64,000 bases of DNA from Klebsiella quasipneumoniae subsp. quasipneumoniae (GCF_020525925.1 NZ_CP084876.1:744001-808000), one strand, 5' to 3'; shown: positions 18,162 to 26,178, counted from the stretch's first letter. The notes: generated by a model not told the origin, from the sequence alone. Program-made: numbers and translations.

Positions 18162-19538
18162 TTATTGTGCGACTCGGTTACGCCAGGCGGTCAGTACATC
18201 GCTGCGGGTGACCAGGCCAAGAAAACGCGCGTTGTCAGCGATCACCGCCACCAGACCGCGATCGAGAATGGCCTGCAGTTCGCTCTCTGGCGCACGCTTA
18301 TCGAGAGTTTCAACATGGCGGCTCATCGCTTCGCTGACCGGCAGAGAGAAGCGTTGGCGATCGCCCCTTACGTGGCGGATCAAATCCCACTCATCGACGA
18401 TGCCGACCACGCGGCCATCCTCCAGCACCGGCAGCTGGGAGATGTCATACAGCCGCATGCGGGTAAATACTGCGGCCAGGGTGTCGTCCGGCGCGGCCGT
18501 GACGGTGGCGCCTTCGTCATGGCGCAGGGCGATAAAATCACTGAGATCGCCCTGTTCGGGGCGGGCGATCAGCCCCTGCTGGCGCATCCAGTCGTCGTTG
18601 AACATTTTTGACAGGTATTTATTGCCGCTGTCGCAGGCGAAGGTCACTACCCGCTTCGGACGGCTTTGCGCCCGGCAGTAGCGCAGCGCGGCGCTGAGCA
18701 GGGTACCGGTGGAGGAGCCGGCCAGCACCCCCTCGACCTGCAGCAGCTGGCGCGCGGTGAGGAACGCTTCGCGGTCGCTGACGCGATAGGCGGTATGCAC
18801 CCCTTCCAGCCTGGCCAGCGGCGGGATGAAATCTTCTCCAATCCCTTCGACCAGCCAGGATCCCGTTTCGCCGTAGCGTCCGGTATCAACCTGATCGGCA
18901 AGGATCGAGCCCGCCGGATCGGCGAGGATAAATTCCGTTTTCGGCGAATGTTCTGCAAACCAGGCCTGAAGCCCGCCCAGCGTGCCGCCGGAGCCAACGC
19001 CGACGACGATGGCGTCTATGTCGCCCTCCAGCTGCTGGAAAAGTTCTGGCGCGGTGGAGGTAGCGTGCGCCAGCGGATTAGCGTCGTTGTTAAACTGGTC
19101 GATGTAAAAAGCCCCCGGCGTTTCATCGGCAAGGCGGCGGGCATAATCCTGGTAATAGGCCGGGTGGCCTTTATTGACGTCGGAGCGGGTGAGCAGCACC
19201 GTCGCGCCCAGCGCCCGCAGGTGAAAGATTTTCTCGCGGCTCATTTTGTCCGGCACCACCAGGATCAGGCGGTAATTTTTCTGCGCCGCAATTAGCGCCA
19301 GGCCGAGGCCGGTATTGCCGGCGGTGGCTTCGATAATTGTCCCGCCGGGCGCCAGTTTGCCCTGGCGCTCGGCTTCGTTAATCATCGACAGCGCAACCCG
19401 ATCTTTAATTGAGCCGCCCGGATTCTGATTTTCCAGTTTTAAAAACAGACTGCAGGGGCCGGTATCCAGTTTGTGCAACTGGAGCAGGGGAGTATGACCG
19501 ATCAGGTCGCTCACGGAATGAAACAGTGACATAACCAT
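18162..19538 (-). CDS. mtcB: Cystathionine beta-synthase with C-terminal CBS domains
   Basis: This 458-residue PLP enzyme of the fold-type II family condenses serine (or O-acetylserine) with homocysteine. PLP Lys45 lies in NPGGSIKDRVAL and the cofactor loop TAGNTGLGLAL follows. The central GVGSGGTLGG is the phosphate site. After about residue 340 come two CBS motifs (MRLYDISQLPVLEDGRVVGIV and LGLVTRSDVLTAW), which in eukaryotic enzymes bind SAM. No heme domain is present. Two in-frame ATGs (19538 and 19532) are possible starts. Together with the lyase it lets the cell make cysteine from methionine. Confidence 0.9.
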   Translation of the reverse strand: MVMSLFHSVSDLIGHTPLLQLHKLDTGPCSLFLKLENQNPGGSIKDRVALSMINEAERQGKLAPGGTIIEATAGNTGLGLALIAAQKNYRLILVVPDKMSREKIFHLRALGATVLLTRSDVNKGHPAYYQDYARRLADETPGAFYIDQFNNDANPLAHATSTAPELFQQLEGDIDAIVVGVGSGGTLGGLQAWFAEHSPKTEFILADPAGSILADQVDTGRYGETGSWLVEGIGEDFIPPLARLEGVHTAYRVSDREAFLTARQLLQVEGVLAGSSTGTLLSAALRYCRAQSRPKRVVTFACDSGNKYLSKMFNDDWMRQQGLIARPEQGDLSDFIALRHDEGATVTAAPDDTLAAVFTRMRLYDISQLPVLEDGRVVGIVDEWDLIRHVRGDRQRFSLPVSEAMSRHVETLDKRAPESELQAILDRGLVAVIADNARFLGLVTRSDVLTAWRNRVAQ

Positions 19539-19928
19539 TTACCCACTCGTTTAAGATATTTTTGCATGGTAGGTCTGTGAAATCGGTTATTTAAAGAATA
19601 TTTCTCTGTCATTTAGCGCAAAATGGAATATAAGATGCTATTCAGCCATCCGGAGGGAAAGCAGGGTAGCCGCCTGGGCGGATCGATTGCCAGAAAAGGG
19701 CGTTTTTAGCCGCTTTTGGCGACAAAAAGACGATTTTAATCAGCGTGTTATATTATATCTGGCAATGTATTTGCGAAAAGATTCTATGGGAGACGGAGCT
19801 TAAAGATACAGAGGATACGGGGTGGTAGACCATGTGTGAAGTACGATTCACCACACAACCGATCATATTGAACAGTGGTAGTCACGGTATCCTGAATTCC
19901 TCGTAGAGGAAATTCAGGATGTTTTCGT
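19539..19928. other. 390-bp intergenic region at the left edge of the accessory segment
   Basis: No convincing gene was found. It should hold the mtcB promoter (left part), and a strong hairpin next to the porin stop. A GTGTGAA ... TTCACcaCAC palindrome near 19832-19857 is also present. Base composition falls towards the right, where the A+T-richer segment begins. No tRNA fragment or direct repeat matching 25821-25851 was seen here. Confidence 0.5.
19889..19920 (-). terminator. Strong hairpin after the porin gene
   Basis: ATCCTGAATT pairs with AATTCAGGAT and CCTC with GAGG around loop GTA, with one bulged A. It starts 8 bases past the porin stop. There is no T-run on the minus strand, so it may act as an mRNA 3' stabiliser instead of an intrinsic terminator; in the plus direction GTTTTCGTT follows. 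Confidence 0.55.
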
Positions 19929-20630
19929 TCAGAAATTATAGCGTAAACCAATTCGAATTCGATAGTTATCGTCATGCTTCGCCGTTACGCGATCCATATA
20001 GGCTGCCGAAAAATATGGCTGTGCATGCTTGAACCCCGTGTATGTAAAAACATTATCAACTTCCCAGTGATAGTTTTTATCATTGCTGGCATGAAAGTCA
20101 TTAAAATGACTATAATAAGCAGGCTCCAGGTAATAATTCCATTCATTGTTAATTACATAATTCATTCCTATATGAGTTTCCATGTTATTATCGGAATCTT
20201 TTTTCCCAAGGTAATTTACAGAATCATAATTACGATAATTATAACGAGTTCGTAGCGTAAAGCTTAGAGAAGGGGCAACTGTATATCTGAAGTCAAAATA
20301 TCCTGCCCCACCTGAACCCTCTGTATTTTCATTGACAATAGCACCAACATAAATTGTCAATTCAGAAAGAGATAAAAATGGATACCAACCTTCAAGTTCA
20401 TTCCAGCTATGTTTGAGTTGTTCATATGCCTCTAAATTATAGGCATTGGTTAACATGACACCTGCACCATTATTGAAATCATATCCTCCCCGAAAGGCTA
20501 GTTCATGACGATTATAGGCTGTTTCGTATCCATCACGCGCTTCGATCCAGGGGCCGGCACTCAATGCCGGAATGGAGAATGCCATACAAAACAATGCTGC
20601 AATGTAGAACGTTTTTTTTAGGAAATTCAT
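19929..20630 (-). CDS. KdgM/OmpL-family small outer-membrane porin
   Basis: This 233-residue protein has a signal peptide (MNFLKKTFYIAALFCMAFSI with cleavage after ALSA) and is rich in alternating aromatic beta strands, ending in a C-terminal Phe (RIRIGLRYNF), the outer-membrane insertion signature. The domain text (HELAFRGGYDFNNGAG, LRTRYNYRNYD) fits the oligogalacturonate-specific porin family KdgM, which also includes porins for other acidic or neutral oligosaccharides. It is placed downstream of the alpha-galactosidase, with a separate 144-bp gap. It is likely to admit the cluster's sugar across the outer membrane. Confidence 0.85.
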   Translation of the reverse strand: MNFLKKTFYIAALFCMAFSIPALSAGPWIEARDGYETAYNRHELAFRGGYDFNNGAGVMLTNAYNLEAYEQLKHSWNELEGWYPFLSLSELTIYVGAIVNENTEGSGGAGYFDFRYTVAPSLSFTLRTRYNYRNYDSVNYLGKKDSDNNMETHIGMNYVINNEWNYYLEPAYYSHFNDFHASNDKNYHWEVDNVFTYTGFKHAQPYFSAAYMDRVTAKHDDNYRIRIGLRYNF

Positions 20631-20710
20631 TTTAACCTCTTAAAGATAAGATGTAAGATTAAGATAAAAGTAATTGACAGCTTTTAATTAAGGGTTGTGG
20701 CAGTGGTAAC

Positions 20711-20742
20711 ATTCTTTTGTGACATGTAAGTCACAAAAGAAT
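20711..20742. promoter_or_regulatory. Perfect 13-bp inverted repeat between alpha-galactosidase and porin genes
   Basis: ATTCTTTTGTGAC (20711-20723) and GTCACAAAAGAAT (20730-20742) flank a 6-nt loop. It includes TGTGAC and GTCACA halves resembling a CRP site, but with 8 bases between TGTGA and TCACA instead of 6. It could be an attenuator or terminator between the two genes, or an operator for the porin. Confidence 0.55.
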
Positions 20743-20774
20743 ATATTTCTTATGTTAATTTTTTCTGTGGTTTT

Positions 20775-22832
20775 TTAATGGTGGCAGTGTAATAGCCTCG
20801 CCATGAACTTTTTATGAAGTGTTATTTCCATTCTGTTATTTTCCCGAATGGAAGCGTATTCACTTTTATCAAAATGAGGGTAAGCGTAATTCACTTTTAA
20901 GTATTCTGCTTCAGGAATGGGGAGAGGGAGTGAAATAGTATCTTCAGTGCTGTCCATTCGCCAAACCGCAAGCCATATATCATTATCATCGTAAAGCCCG
21001 AAGGCAAGCCATGGCGATGACATTGATGGCATTCCCAACGGCCAGAAAGGTGTCATGTGGGGGATCTTTTCGCGGAAGGTTTTATATAGTGCGATACCTT
21101 CTTTAACCAGTAAAAAGCGTTCCTCGCTAAGCTCCGCAAGATGGCCACTTTGGTGTATGCGTAATAACATCGAATTAATCATATTCATCACTACTTCTTC
21201 CCGGTCACCCTCACGCAGCGGATAAGACCAGATAGCAGCCTGTTCCGGCGTAACAGCAGAAGCAGCAGACGATGCGATAACAGCCATTAAACGATAGTCT
21301 GTTTGATCGGTAACAGACTGGATGCTGTGATGTTGCAGCAAAGCATAATCCATCCTGAGTCCACCGCTTCCGCAGTTTTCTATCACCAGGTGTGGATAAC
21401 GATTCATTGTTTTAATCAGCCAGGAAAGGTAGGCGCGGTTATGCTGCAACAGTCCGTCACCTGTGCTGTCGGCCTGATAGTCGGTACCACTACCGGCATT
21501 AATGTTGTAATCCATTTTAATATAACTAATACCGTATTCATCAACCAACCGGGCAATAACCCGATCGGCGTGTTCCTGAACCAGGGGATGGCGGAAATCA
21601 AGCTGATAACGCTGATGGTCAATAACTCGTTTACCATGGCGCTGGAAAAAGCATTCATCAGGAAGTTTCTGTGCCAGAGTGCACGTAATACCTATGACCT
21701 CAAGCTCCAGCCACAGGCCTGGTTTCATGCCTTTTGCAGCAATATAATCGATGGGCTCTCTTATCCCGCGTGGAAAGCGCGTAACTGAAGGTTGCCATTC
21801 TCCGACACCATCCCACCATTCACCGTCTGAATACCAGCCGCAGTCGATACAGAAGTATTCGCAACCTGCAACTGCTGCAATATCGATGAGCGGCAACAGT
21901 TTTTCTGTCGTAGGATCACCAAAGAGACAGTTCATATAATCATTAAAAATGACCGGTAAAACAATATTATCCTGAGAAGGCCGGAGGATCCGGCGGCGGT
22001 AACGGGTGATTTCCTGTAGCGCTTCTTGCAGTCCACCCTGAACCAGCGATACGGCTACCGGGACAGAGGTGAACGTTTCACCAGGCATGAGCTGTTTCCA
22101 CCAGTGATTTTCGTTTTCAGTAGGACCGCTGATTTGTAAGTAAAGATGCTCACGGAAGTCGCCAATCTCCCACTGCCATGAGCCATTATGCTCAATCTGC
22201 CATAACAAAGTGGTACCTGCGGCTAAATCTTCAAAAGCAGCGCAAGGCAGGTAGCCGATGCTTGACCAGGTCCCGGTATTTTCTATGGAAAATCTATCCA
22301 AAGAGAAGCGGTTTACCTTATCAAGCCCAAGCTCAGGAAGTGTCGCCCTCTTCCATTGCGCTTCGCCATACCAGTTATTATGTGGAAGATGAAGAACGCT
22401 GTTCTTTTCCCACGGAAGGCTACTAATGGCAAACAGTGTCAGGGAACTGACATATTCAAGCCCAATAGACTCCTGGCTGTGATTATGAATTTCACACCAT
22501 ATTCTGGCTGTTTTCAGGTGTTGAAAATGCTGGAGATGCCAATATGCAGATATGACGTCCCCGGTTAGCGCGACTTCAAGTTTCTTTCCAAGGTCATTAT
22601 CGTAACACCGGTGCGTCTTATAGCGTAAAGATGACCCTGGTTCGCAGCCAGTATGTTTACGTGCATGATGATCATTTTGATTATATCCGCTGGCATGAAC
22701 CTGAATCAATGGAAACTCACCGTGTGACTCACCATGCTCCGTAGTGGAAAATTGGTCAATATAGATAACTCCTTCTTCATTCAGCGAAAAGGAAATATAA
22801 AAACCTTCTTCTTTAAACTCTAAAAAACCCAT
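20775..22832 (-). CDS. GH36-family alpha-galactosidase
   Basis: This 685-residue cytosolic glycoside hydrolase has a beta-sandwich N-terminal domain followed by a barrel. The family GH36 signatures are visible: CIDCGWYSDGEWWDGVGEW at about 328-346, the nucleophile in YIKMDYN (Asp441), ENCGSGGLRMDY at about 485-496, and the acid/base segment TDQTD at 508-512. It has no signal peptide. It starts 18 bp after the MFS stop, with AGAGG nine bases upstream, so it is in one operon with the transporter. It would cut terminal alpha-1,6-galactose from melibiose or raffinose-type sugars; the exact substrate is not fixed. Confidence 0.88.
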   Translation of the reverse strand: MGFLEFKEEGFYISFSLNEEGVIYIDQFSTTEHGESHGEFPLIQVHASGYNQNDHHARKHTGCEPGSSLRYKTHRCYDNDLGKKLEVALTGDVISAYWHLQHFQHLKTARIWCEIHNHSQESIGLEYVSSLTLFAISSLPWEKNSVLHLPHNNWYGEAQWKRATLPELGLDKVNRFSLDRFSIENTGTWSSIGYLPCAAFEDLAAGTTLLWQIEHNGSWQWEIGDFREHLYLQISGPTENENHWWKQLMPGETFTSVPVAVSLVQGGLQEALQEITRYRRRILRPSQDNIVLPVIFNDYMNCLFGDPTTEKLLPLIDIAAVAGCEYFCIDCGWYSDGEWWDGVGEWQPSVTRFPRGIREPIDYIAAKGMKPGLWLELEVIGITCTLAQKLPDECFFQRHGKRVIDHQRYQLDFRHPLVQEHADRVIARLVDEYGISYIKMDYNINAGSGTDYQADSTGDGLLQHNRAYLSWLIKTMNRYPHLVIENCGSGGLRMDYALLQHHSIQSVTDQTDYRLMAVIASSAASAVTPEQAAIWSYPLREGDREEVVMNMINSMLLRIHQSGHLAELSEERFLLVKEGIALYKTFREKIPHMTPFWPLGMPSMSSPWLAFGLYDDNDIWLAVWRMDSTEDTISLPLPIPEAEYLKVNYAYPHFDKSEYASIRENNRMEITLHKKFMARLLHCHH

Positions 22833-22850
22833 GTGCGATACCTCTGTCTA

Positions 22851-24254
22851 TCATCGTCCAATATTGCGTAATTTATTACCAGCCATCAGATTCTGTTCAA
22901 TCTGTTCCAGAGATATGTTTTTCGTTTCAGGAACGAAGCGATTAATAATAACAATGGCTACGACGTTCAGTAACGCATATAAATAAAATGTGTGAGCGCT
23001 TCCTAATGAGTTCAGAAGTGACAGGAACGTCGCACTGACAATCATTCCGGCTATATGGCAGGTAAAAGTCGAGCAGGTGATACCAAACTCACGCCCTTTA
23101 AGTGGTTGAATTTCAGAACACAACAGCCAGATGAGCGGACCGGCGGACATTGAAAAACCAACGATAAATATCAGCAGCATGGCAACAGTGACAATTTTTC
23201 CTGGCACGGATAATACTTCGCCACCGAGTAGTGCCCCGACCACCCCCATTGCGAGACTCATGGTAAGAAAACCTATATACAGCATGGGCTTGCGACCCCA
23301 TCTGTCCACGAAACCAACGGCAATAAATGTCGCAATGGTCATAACAACACCTACGATGACAGTGCCCCACATTTGGTCTGATGTGGAAGTAAAACCTATT
23401 TCATGGAAAATACGTGGGGCGTAATACATCATAACGTTGACGCCAGAGAATTGTTGCATGATTTGCAAAACAATGCCTAAACCAACAGTGCGGCGAAAAT
23501 TTTTGTTTTCCAGGAATAAATGCCATCCCTGTTGCTTTATCCTGAGTTGTTCTTTTATTTCCCGTAATTCACTTTCTACCTCTGCATGACTACTGCGTAA
23601 TCGCATGAGCACTTCATAAGCTGCTTCTTCCCGACCATGCATCATGAGCCAGCGTGGGCTGCGAGGCAAAAACAATGCGCCAAACAGAAAAATCAGGGAA
23701 GGTATTGCCACGACGAGCAGCATTCCTCGCCAGTTGCCGCTATAGCTGAAAGCAGTATTGGTGAGGAATACGATTAAAATTCCCAGGGCAATCATCAACT
23801 GATAGGCAGAAATCATTGCTCCCCGAATACTCTTGGGCGTAATTTCAGAGAGATAAAGCGGTGTGGCGTAGGAAGCGACGCCGAGTCCGACACCGAGAAT
23901 AAGCCGACCAATAATCAACATCTCGACGTTAGTAGCAAACGTGCAAAATATTGCTCCCAGGCTAAAGGAGGCTGCGGCAATCAGTAACGCATATTTGCGG
24001 CCCAGACGATATGCCAGAACGCCGCTGCACAATGTGGCTGCAGCAGCACCTACCATCATTGAACTGACAATCCATTCCTGCTGACTATCGATAAGATTGT
24101 ATTCTTTGGCGATAAGGGGTAATGCGCCTGAGATGACACCGATATCTAACCCAAATAGTAAACCTGCAAGTGCTGCCAGAAGACATATCCAGATTATTTG
24201 TGGCCTTTTTTTACCTCTTGATACAGAGGCAGGCATGACTCTATCTAATTGCAT
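22851..24254 (-). CDS. MFS sugar:proton symporter, GalP/AraE family
   Basis: This 467-residue, 12-helix transporter is a close paralogue of the galP gene at 49.5 kb: both carry [16 protein letters not shown]. The family motifs RLGRKYALL (loop 2-3), RWGRKPMLY (loop 8-9) and the C-terminal PETKNISLEQIE are present. Its position as the first gene of the GH36 operon suggests import of the galactoside or of galactose. The start at 24254 is the upstream ATG; an alternative ATG at 24236 would drop six residues. Confidence 0.88.
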   Translation of the reverse strand: MQLDRVMPASVSRGKKRPQIIWICLLAALAGLLFGLDIGVISGALPLIAKEYNLIDSQQEWIVSSMMVGAAAATLCSGVLAYRLGRKYALLIAAASFSLGAIFCTFATNVEMLIIGRLILGVGLGVASYATPLYLSEITPKSIRGAMISAYQLMIALGILIVFLTNTAFSYSGNWRGMLLVVAIPSLIFLFGALFLPRSPRWLMMHGREEAAYEVLMRLRSSHAEVESELREIKEQLRIKQQGWHLFLENKNFRRTVGLGIVLQIMQQFSGVNVMMYYAPRIFHEIGFTSTSDQMWGTVIVGVVMTIATFIAVGFVDRWGRKPMLYIGFLTMSLAMGVVGALLGGEVLSVPGKIVTVAMLLIFIVGFSMSAGPLIWLLCSEIQPLKGREFGITCSTFTCHIAGMIVSATFLSLLNSLGSAHTFYLYALLNVVAIVIINRFVPETKNISLEQIEQNLMAGNKLRNIGR

Positions 24255-24310
24255 GAGAAAGTACCCTTATCCAGATTGTTATGTGAAATATTTTTTAAAA
24301 AATAATACTT

Positions 24311-24318
24311 AATCGATT
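24311..24318. promoter_or_regulatory. Candidate LacI-type operator core
   Basis: AATCGATT fits the AANCGNTT centre of LacI/GalR-family operators. It lies in the 241-bp region between the transporter and the divergent lacI-type gene. Confidence 0.4.
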
Positions 24319-24376
24319 TCGTATTTTTCATTCTTGATCTTTAAAATAAGTTACGCAATAGGCTTTTTATTCTGTA

Positions 24377-24392
24377 TGTGATCGATGTCGCA
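24377..24392. promoter_or_regulatory. CRP-like site in the divergent galactoside promoter region
   Basis: TGTGA, six bases, TCGCA differs from the CRP consensus TGTGAN6TCACA at one position of the second arm. It would be consistent with catabolite control of the sugar cluster. Confidence 0.55.
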
Positions 24393-24495
24393 CAATGAAA
24401 TGATGGGGTAAGGGTTTTTATATTGTCACAAGGAAAATAAAGGTTTAAAGTAGCAATAATATCCTTACAGGAAGCCATTTAATCCATAACGAAAA

Positions 24496-25497
24496 ATGAA
24501 TATTAAAGAATTGGCAGAGTATCTAAACCTATCAACAGCCACGGTCTCGAAAGCGTTAAACAATAAAAGCGATATAAGTAGTCATACTCGTGAGAAGGTG
24601 CTTAAGGCAGCAGAAACGCTAGGTTACAGGCCCAATGCTTCTGCCCGGCATTTAAGGAGTGGTAAAGTGGGCGTTGTCGCCTTGCTTCTACCTGTAGCGA
24701 AGGATGGTAACGTGCATACTGCTTCGTTCTTTATGCGTATTGCCAGAGGTCTTCAGGCCAGCCTTAAAGACAGTGGTATTGATCCTGTTATTCATGTCAC
24801 TACCGATCGGCAAGGTGAACATCAGTTGTTACGTAAGATTGTTGAACAAAACCGCGCAGATGCCGTAATTCTCACTGATACGCGAATCGTCGATGAACGT
24901 ATTCTGCTACTAAATGACCTCCAGTTCCCGTTTGTTACAATGGGGCAGAGTCGAGCAATGAACGGGCTGTTCAACTGGGTCGATTTTTATCATGAAGATA
25001 TGGGGCGTCAGTGCGTTCGTTTTGCTCTATGTCAGGGCGCGAAGCGTATCGCTATTGCCACGCTGGGTCCTGATAGTATGCACGGCCAACAGTTTCTGGA
25101 TGGCTGTTTACATGAAATGCGCGAATGTGGACTAACACCGGGTAAAGGATTAGTTTTCTTTGGAACAGTCGATGAATTGTCCGGGGAGAAAGCTGTGCAG
25201 CAATTCATGCTGCAAGAAATAAAGCCGGACTTTATCATTTTCATCAATGACTTTTTATTGATGGGGGCTAGCCATTATCTGCGATCGCTTAATGTGGGTA
25301 GCCTTGATGACCAGTCCATGATGTGTGCCACTGCGAGCAGTGATTTTTCTTCGCGGATAATGTCTTCAACCTGTCTTTTTACTGTAGATCATGAAGAGGT
25401 TGGAAGATGCCTTGGAGAAGCCGTGCTTAGGGTAGTAGCTGGCGACAGGGAGCACCGTTCGGTCCTCATAAATCTCCCTGCTAATTTGGTGAATTAA
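24496..25497 (+). CDS. LacI-family transcriptional regulator
   Basis: This 333-residue protein has the classic LacI N-terminus MNIKELAEYLNLSTATVSKA with hinge SARHLRSGKVG at about residue 50 and a periplasmic-binding-like sugar domain after that. The ribosome-binding site is weak: the best AGGA lies about 27 bases before ATG. It is divergent from the transporter-alpha-galactosidase operon and is the likely repressor or activator of it. The effector is probably the imported sugar. Codon use is A+T-rich like the rest of this segment, unlike the flanking core genes. Confidence 0.88.
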   Translation: MNIKELAEYLNLSTATVSKALNNKSDISSHTREKVLKAAETLGYRPNASARHLRSGKVGVVALLLPVAKDGNVHTASFFMRIARGLQASLKDSGIDPVIHVTTDRQGEHQLLRKIVEQNRADAVILTDTRIVDERILLLNDLQFPFVTMGQSRAMNGLFNWVDFYHEDMGRQCVRFALCQGAKRIAIATLGPDSMHGQQFLDGCLHEMRECGLTPGKGLVFFGTVDELSGEKAVQQFMLQEIKPDFIIFINDFLLMGASHYLRSLNVGSLDDQSMMCATASSDFSSRIMSSTCLFTVDHEEVGRCLGEAVLRVVAGDREHRSVLINLPANLVN

Positions 25498-25566
25498 TTT
25501 ACTCTATCCATGGCGTGCCAGTTCGGTGATTAAAATGCATATGGCGGTTAAAACATTCCTGCTGTA

Positions 25567-25758
25567 ATGCTTATGCATACTGATGATGACAGTTGTACAG
25601 TTTATGTGCTTGATAATGGTCGTGATCATTTCGCCGTTTCCCTTGACACGCTACTCTCATGTTTGAAGGTGGCTGAGGAACACGGCCATGTACCTGAAAT
25701 CGGCGCGGACCGGTGGTGTCTTATTGCTAACCATACTGCGTTGGGATACTCGTCATGA
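25567..25758 (+). CDS. Hypothetical 63-residue protein downstream of the lacI-type gene
   Basis: The frame reads MLMHTDDDSCTVYVLDNGRD and continues with HFAVSLDTLLSCLKVAEEHG. A second ATG lies at 25573. I see no strong ribosome-binding site. It contains three cysteines and an acidic N-terminus, and could be a fragment of an accessory-element gene. No family was recognised. It sits between the regulator and the duplicated tRNA end. Confidence 0.35.
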   Translation: MLMHTDDDSCTVYVLDNGRDHFAVSLDTLLSCLKVAEEHGHVPEIGADRWCLIANHTALGYSS

Positions 25759-25820
25759 GGCATACCAATGGATGTATTCAAAATTTCTGTTGATACACAG
25801 CAGGTTCACAAGATTGGGCA

Positions 25821-25851
25821 GGTTCTTTAAATAGTGGTGCCCGGACTCGGA
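25821..25851. repeat. Direct repeat copy 1: displaced 3' end of tRNA-Phe (att-like)
   Basis: A 31-bp sequence identical to 25984-26014: GGTTCTTTAAATAGTGG followed by TGCCCGGACTCGGA. The last 17 bases are the 3' end of tRNA-Phe including CCA (minus strand). The copy is separated by 132 bp from the one in the tRNA gene. Confidence 0.85.
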
Positions 25852-25951
25852 CTAACGCCGCAGGCGTTGAACAGCGCGCGTGTCGCGCTGGCCCCGAAGG
25901 GGTGAGCCGCTGGGCGGCGAATAATCGAACGCAGTTCGATGAAGAGTCCGG
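25841..25951 (-). other. Five-hairpin cassette closed by an 8-bp stem that uses the duplicated tRNA-Phe end
   Basis: The outer stem is CCGGACTC (25841-25848) with GAGTCCGG (25944-25951). Inside are five consecutive perfect small hairpins: AACGCC/GGCGTT (25854-25868), CAGCGCG/CGCGCTG (25872-25890), CCCC/GGGG (25892-25902), GCCG/CGGC (25906-25918) and ATCGAAC/GTTCGAT (25924-25940). On the minus strand it runs on into GGGCACCA, that is, a tRNA-like CCA end (25837-25844). It could be a structured RNA, an rtT-like repeat or an attachment-site remnant. No protein is credible in either strand. Confidence 0.6.
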
Positions 25952-25960
25952 ATGCAGAAA

Positions 25961-25987
25961 AGCAAAAACCCAGCCATAGGCTGGGTT
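25961..25987 (-). terminator. Rho-independent terminator of tRNA-Phe
   Basis: On the minus strand AACCCAGCC, loop TAT, GGCTGGGTT are followed by TTTGC. It starts about ten bases past the tRNA 3' end. Confidence 0.85.
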
Positions 25988-26014
25988 CTTTAAATAGTGG
26001 TGCCCGGACTCGGA
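25984..26014. repeat. Direct repeat copy 2, overlapping the tRNA-Phe 3' end
   Basis: Perfect partner of 25821-25851. It spans part of the terminator, the spacer and the last 17 bases of the tRNA gene. Confidence 0.85.
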
Positions 26015-26073
26015 ATCGAACCAAGGACACGGGGATTTTCAATCCCCTGCTCTACCGACTGAGCTATCCGGGC
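25998..26073 (-). tRNA. pheV: tRNA-Phe (anticodon GAA)
   Basis: The 76-nt gene starts GCCCGGATAGCTCAG on the minus strand and ends with an encoded CCA. The acceptor arm GCCCGGA/TCCGGGC, the anticodon loop around GAA, and the T-arm GGTTCGATTCC are all intact. It is next to yqgA, as pheV is in E. coli, where this tRNA is a known hotspot for island insertion. Confidence 0.97.
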
Positions 26074-26178
26074 AACGGGGCGCATTAAACCGTAATCGCC
26101 GCGCCTCGTCAACGAAATTTATCTGTTTTGCAGCAGACTGAACAATCTATCACCACATTGCGCTAAAAGCACGCGTCT

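Larger units (their letters stand above)
19929..25851. other. A+T-richer accessory segment (alpha-galactoside utilisation) bordering tRNA-Phe
   Basis: By eye the genes here are in the mid-40s % G+C while flanking genes are around 60%. It carries four sugar-use genes and a small unknown. On the right it ends at a copy of the tRNA-Phe 3' end. No integrase, transposase or matching left repeat is visible, so transfer is inferred from composition and location only. Confidence 0.55.

Noticed and set aside
19539..19928. Possible left attachment site of an island
   Set aside because: No copy of the 31-bp tRNA-derived repeat was found here, so an island boundary cannot be placed on sequence grounds.
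25854..25940. CRISPR-like appearance of repeated hairpins near tRNA-Phe
   Set aside because: The hairpins differ in sequence and there are no regular spacers or cas genes.
25827..26042. 71-codon minus-strand frame across the hairpin cassette and tRNA-Phe
   Set aside because: It reads through the tRNA gene and the hairpins. The structure is explained by RNA/DNA palindromes, not by a protein.
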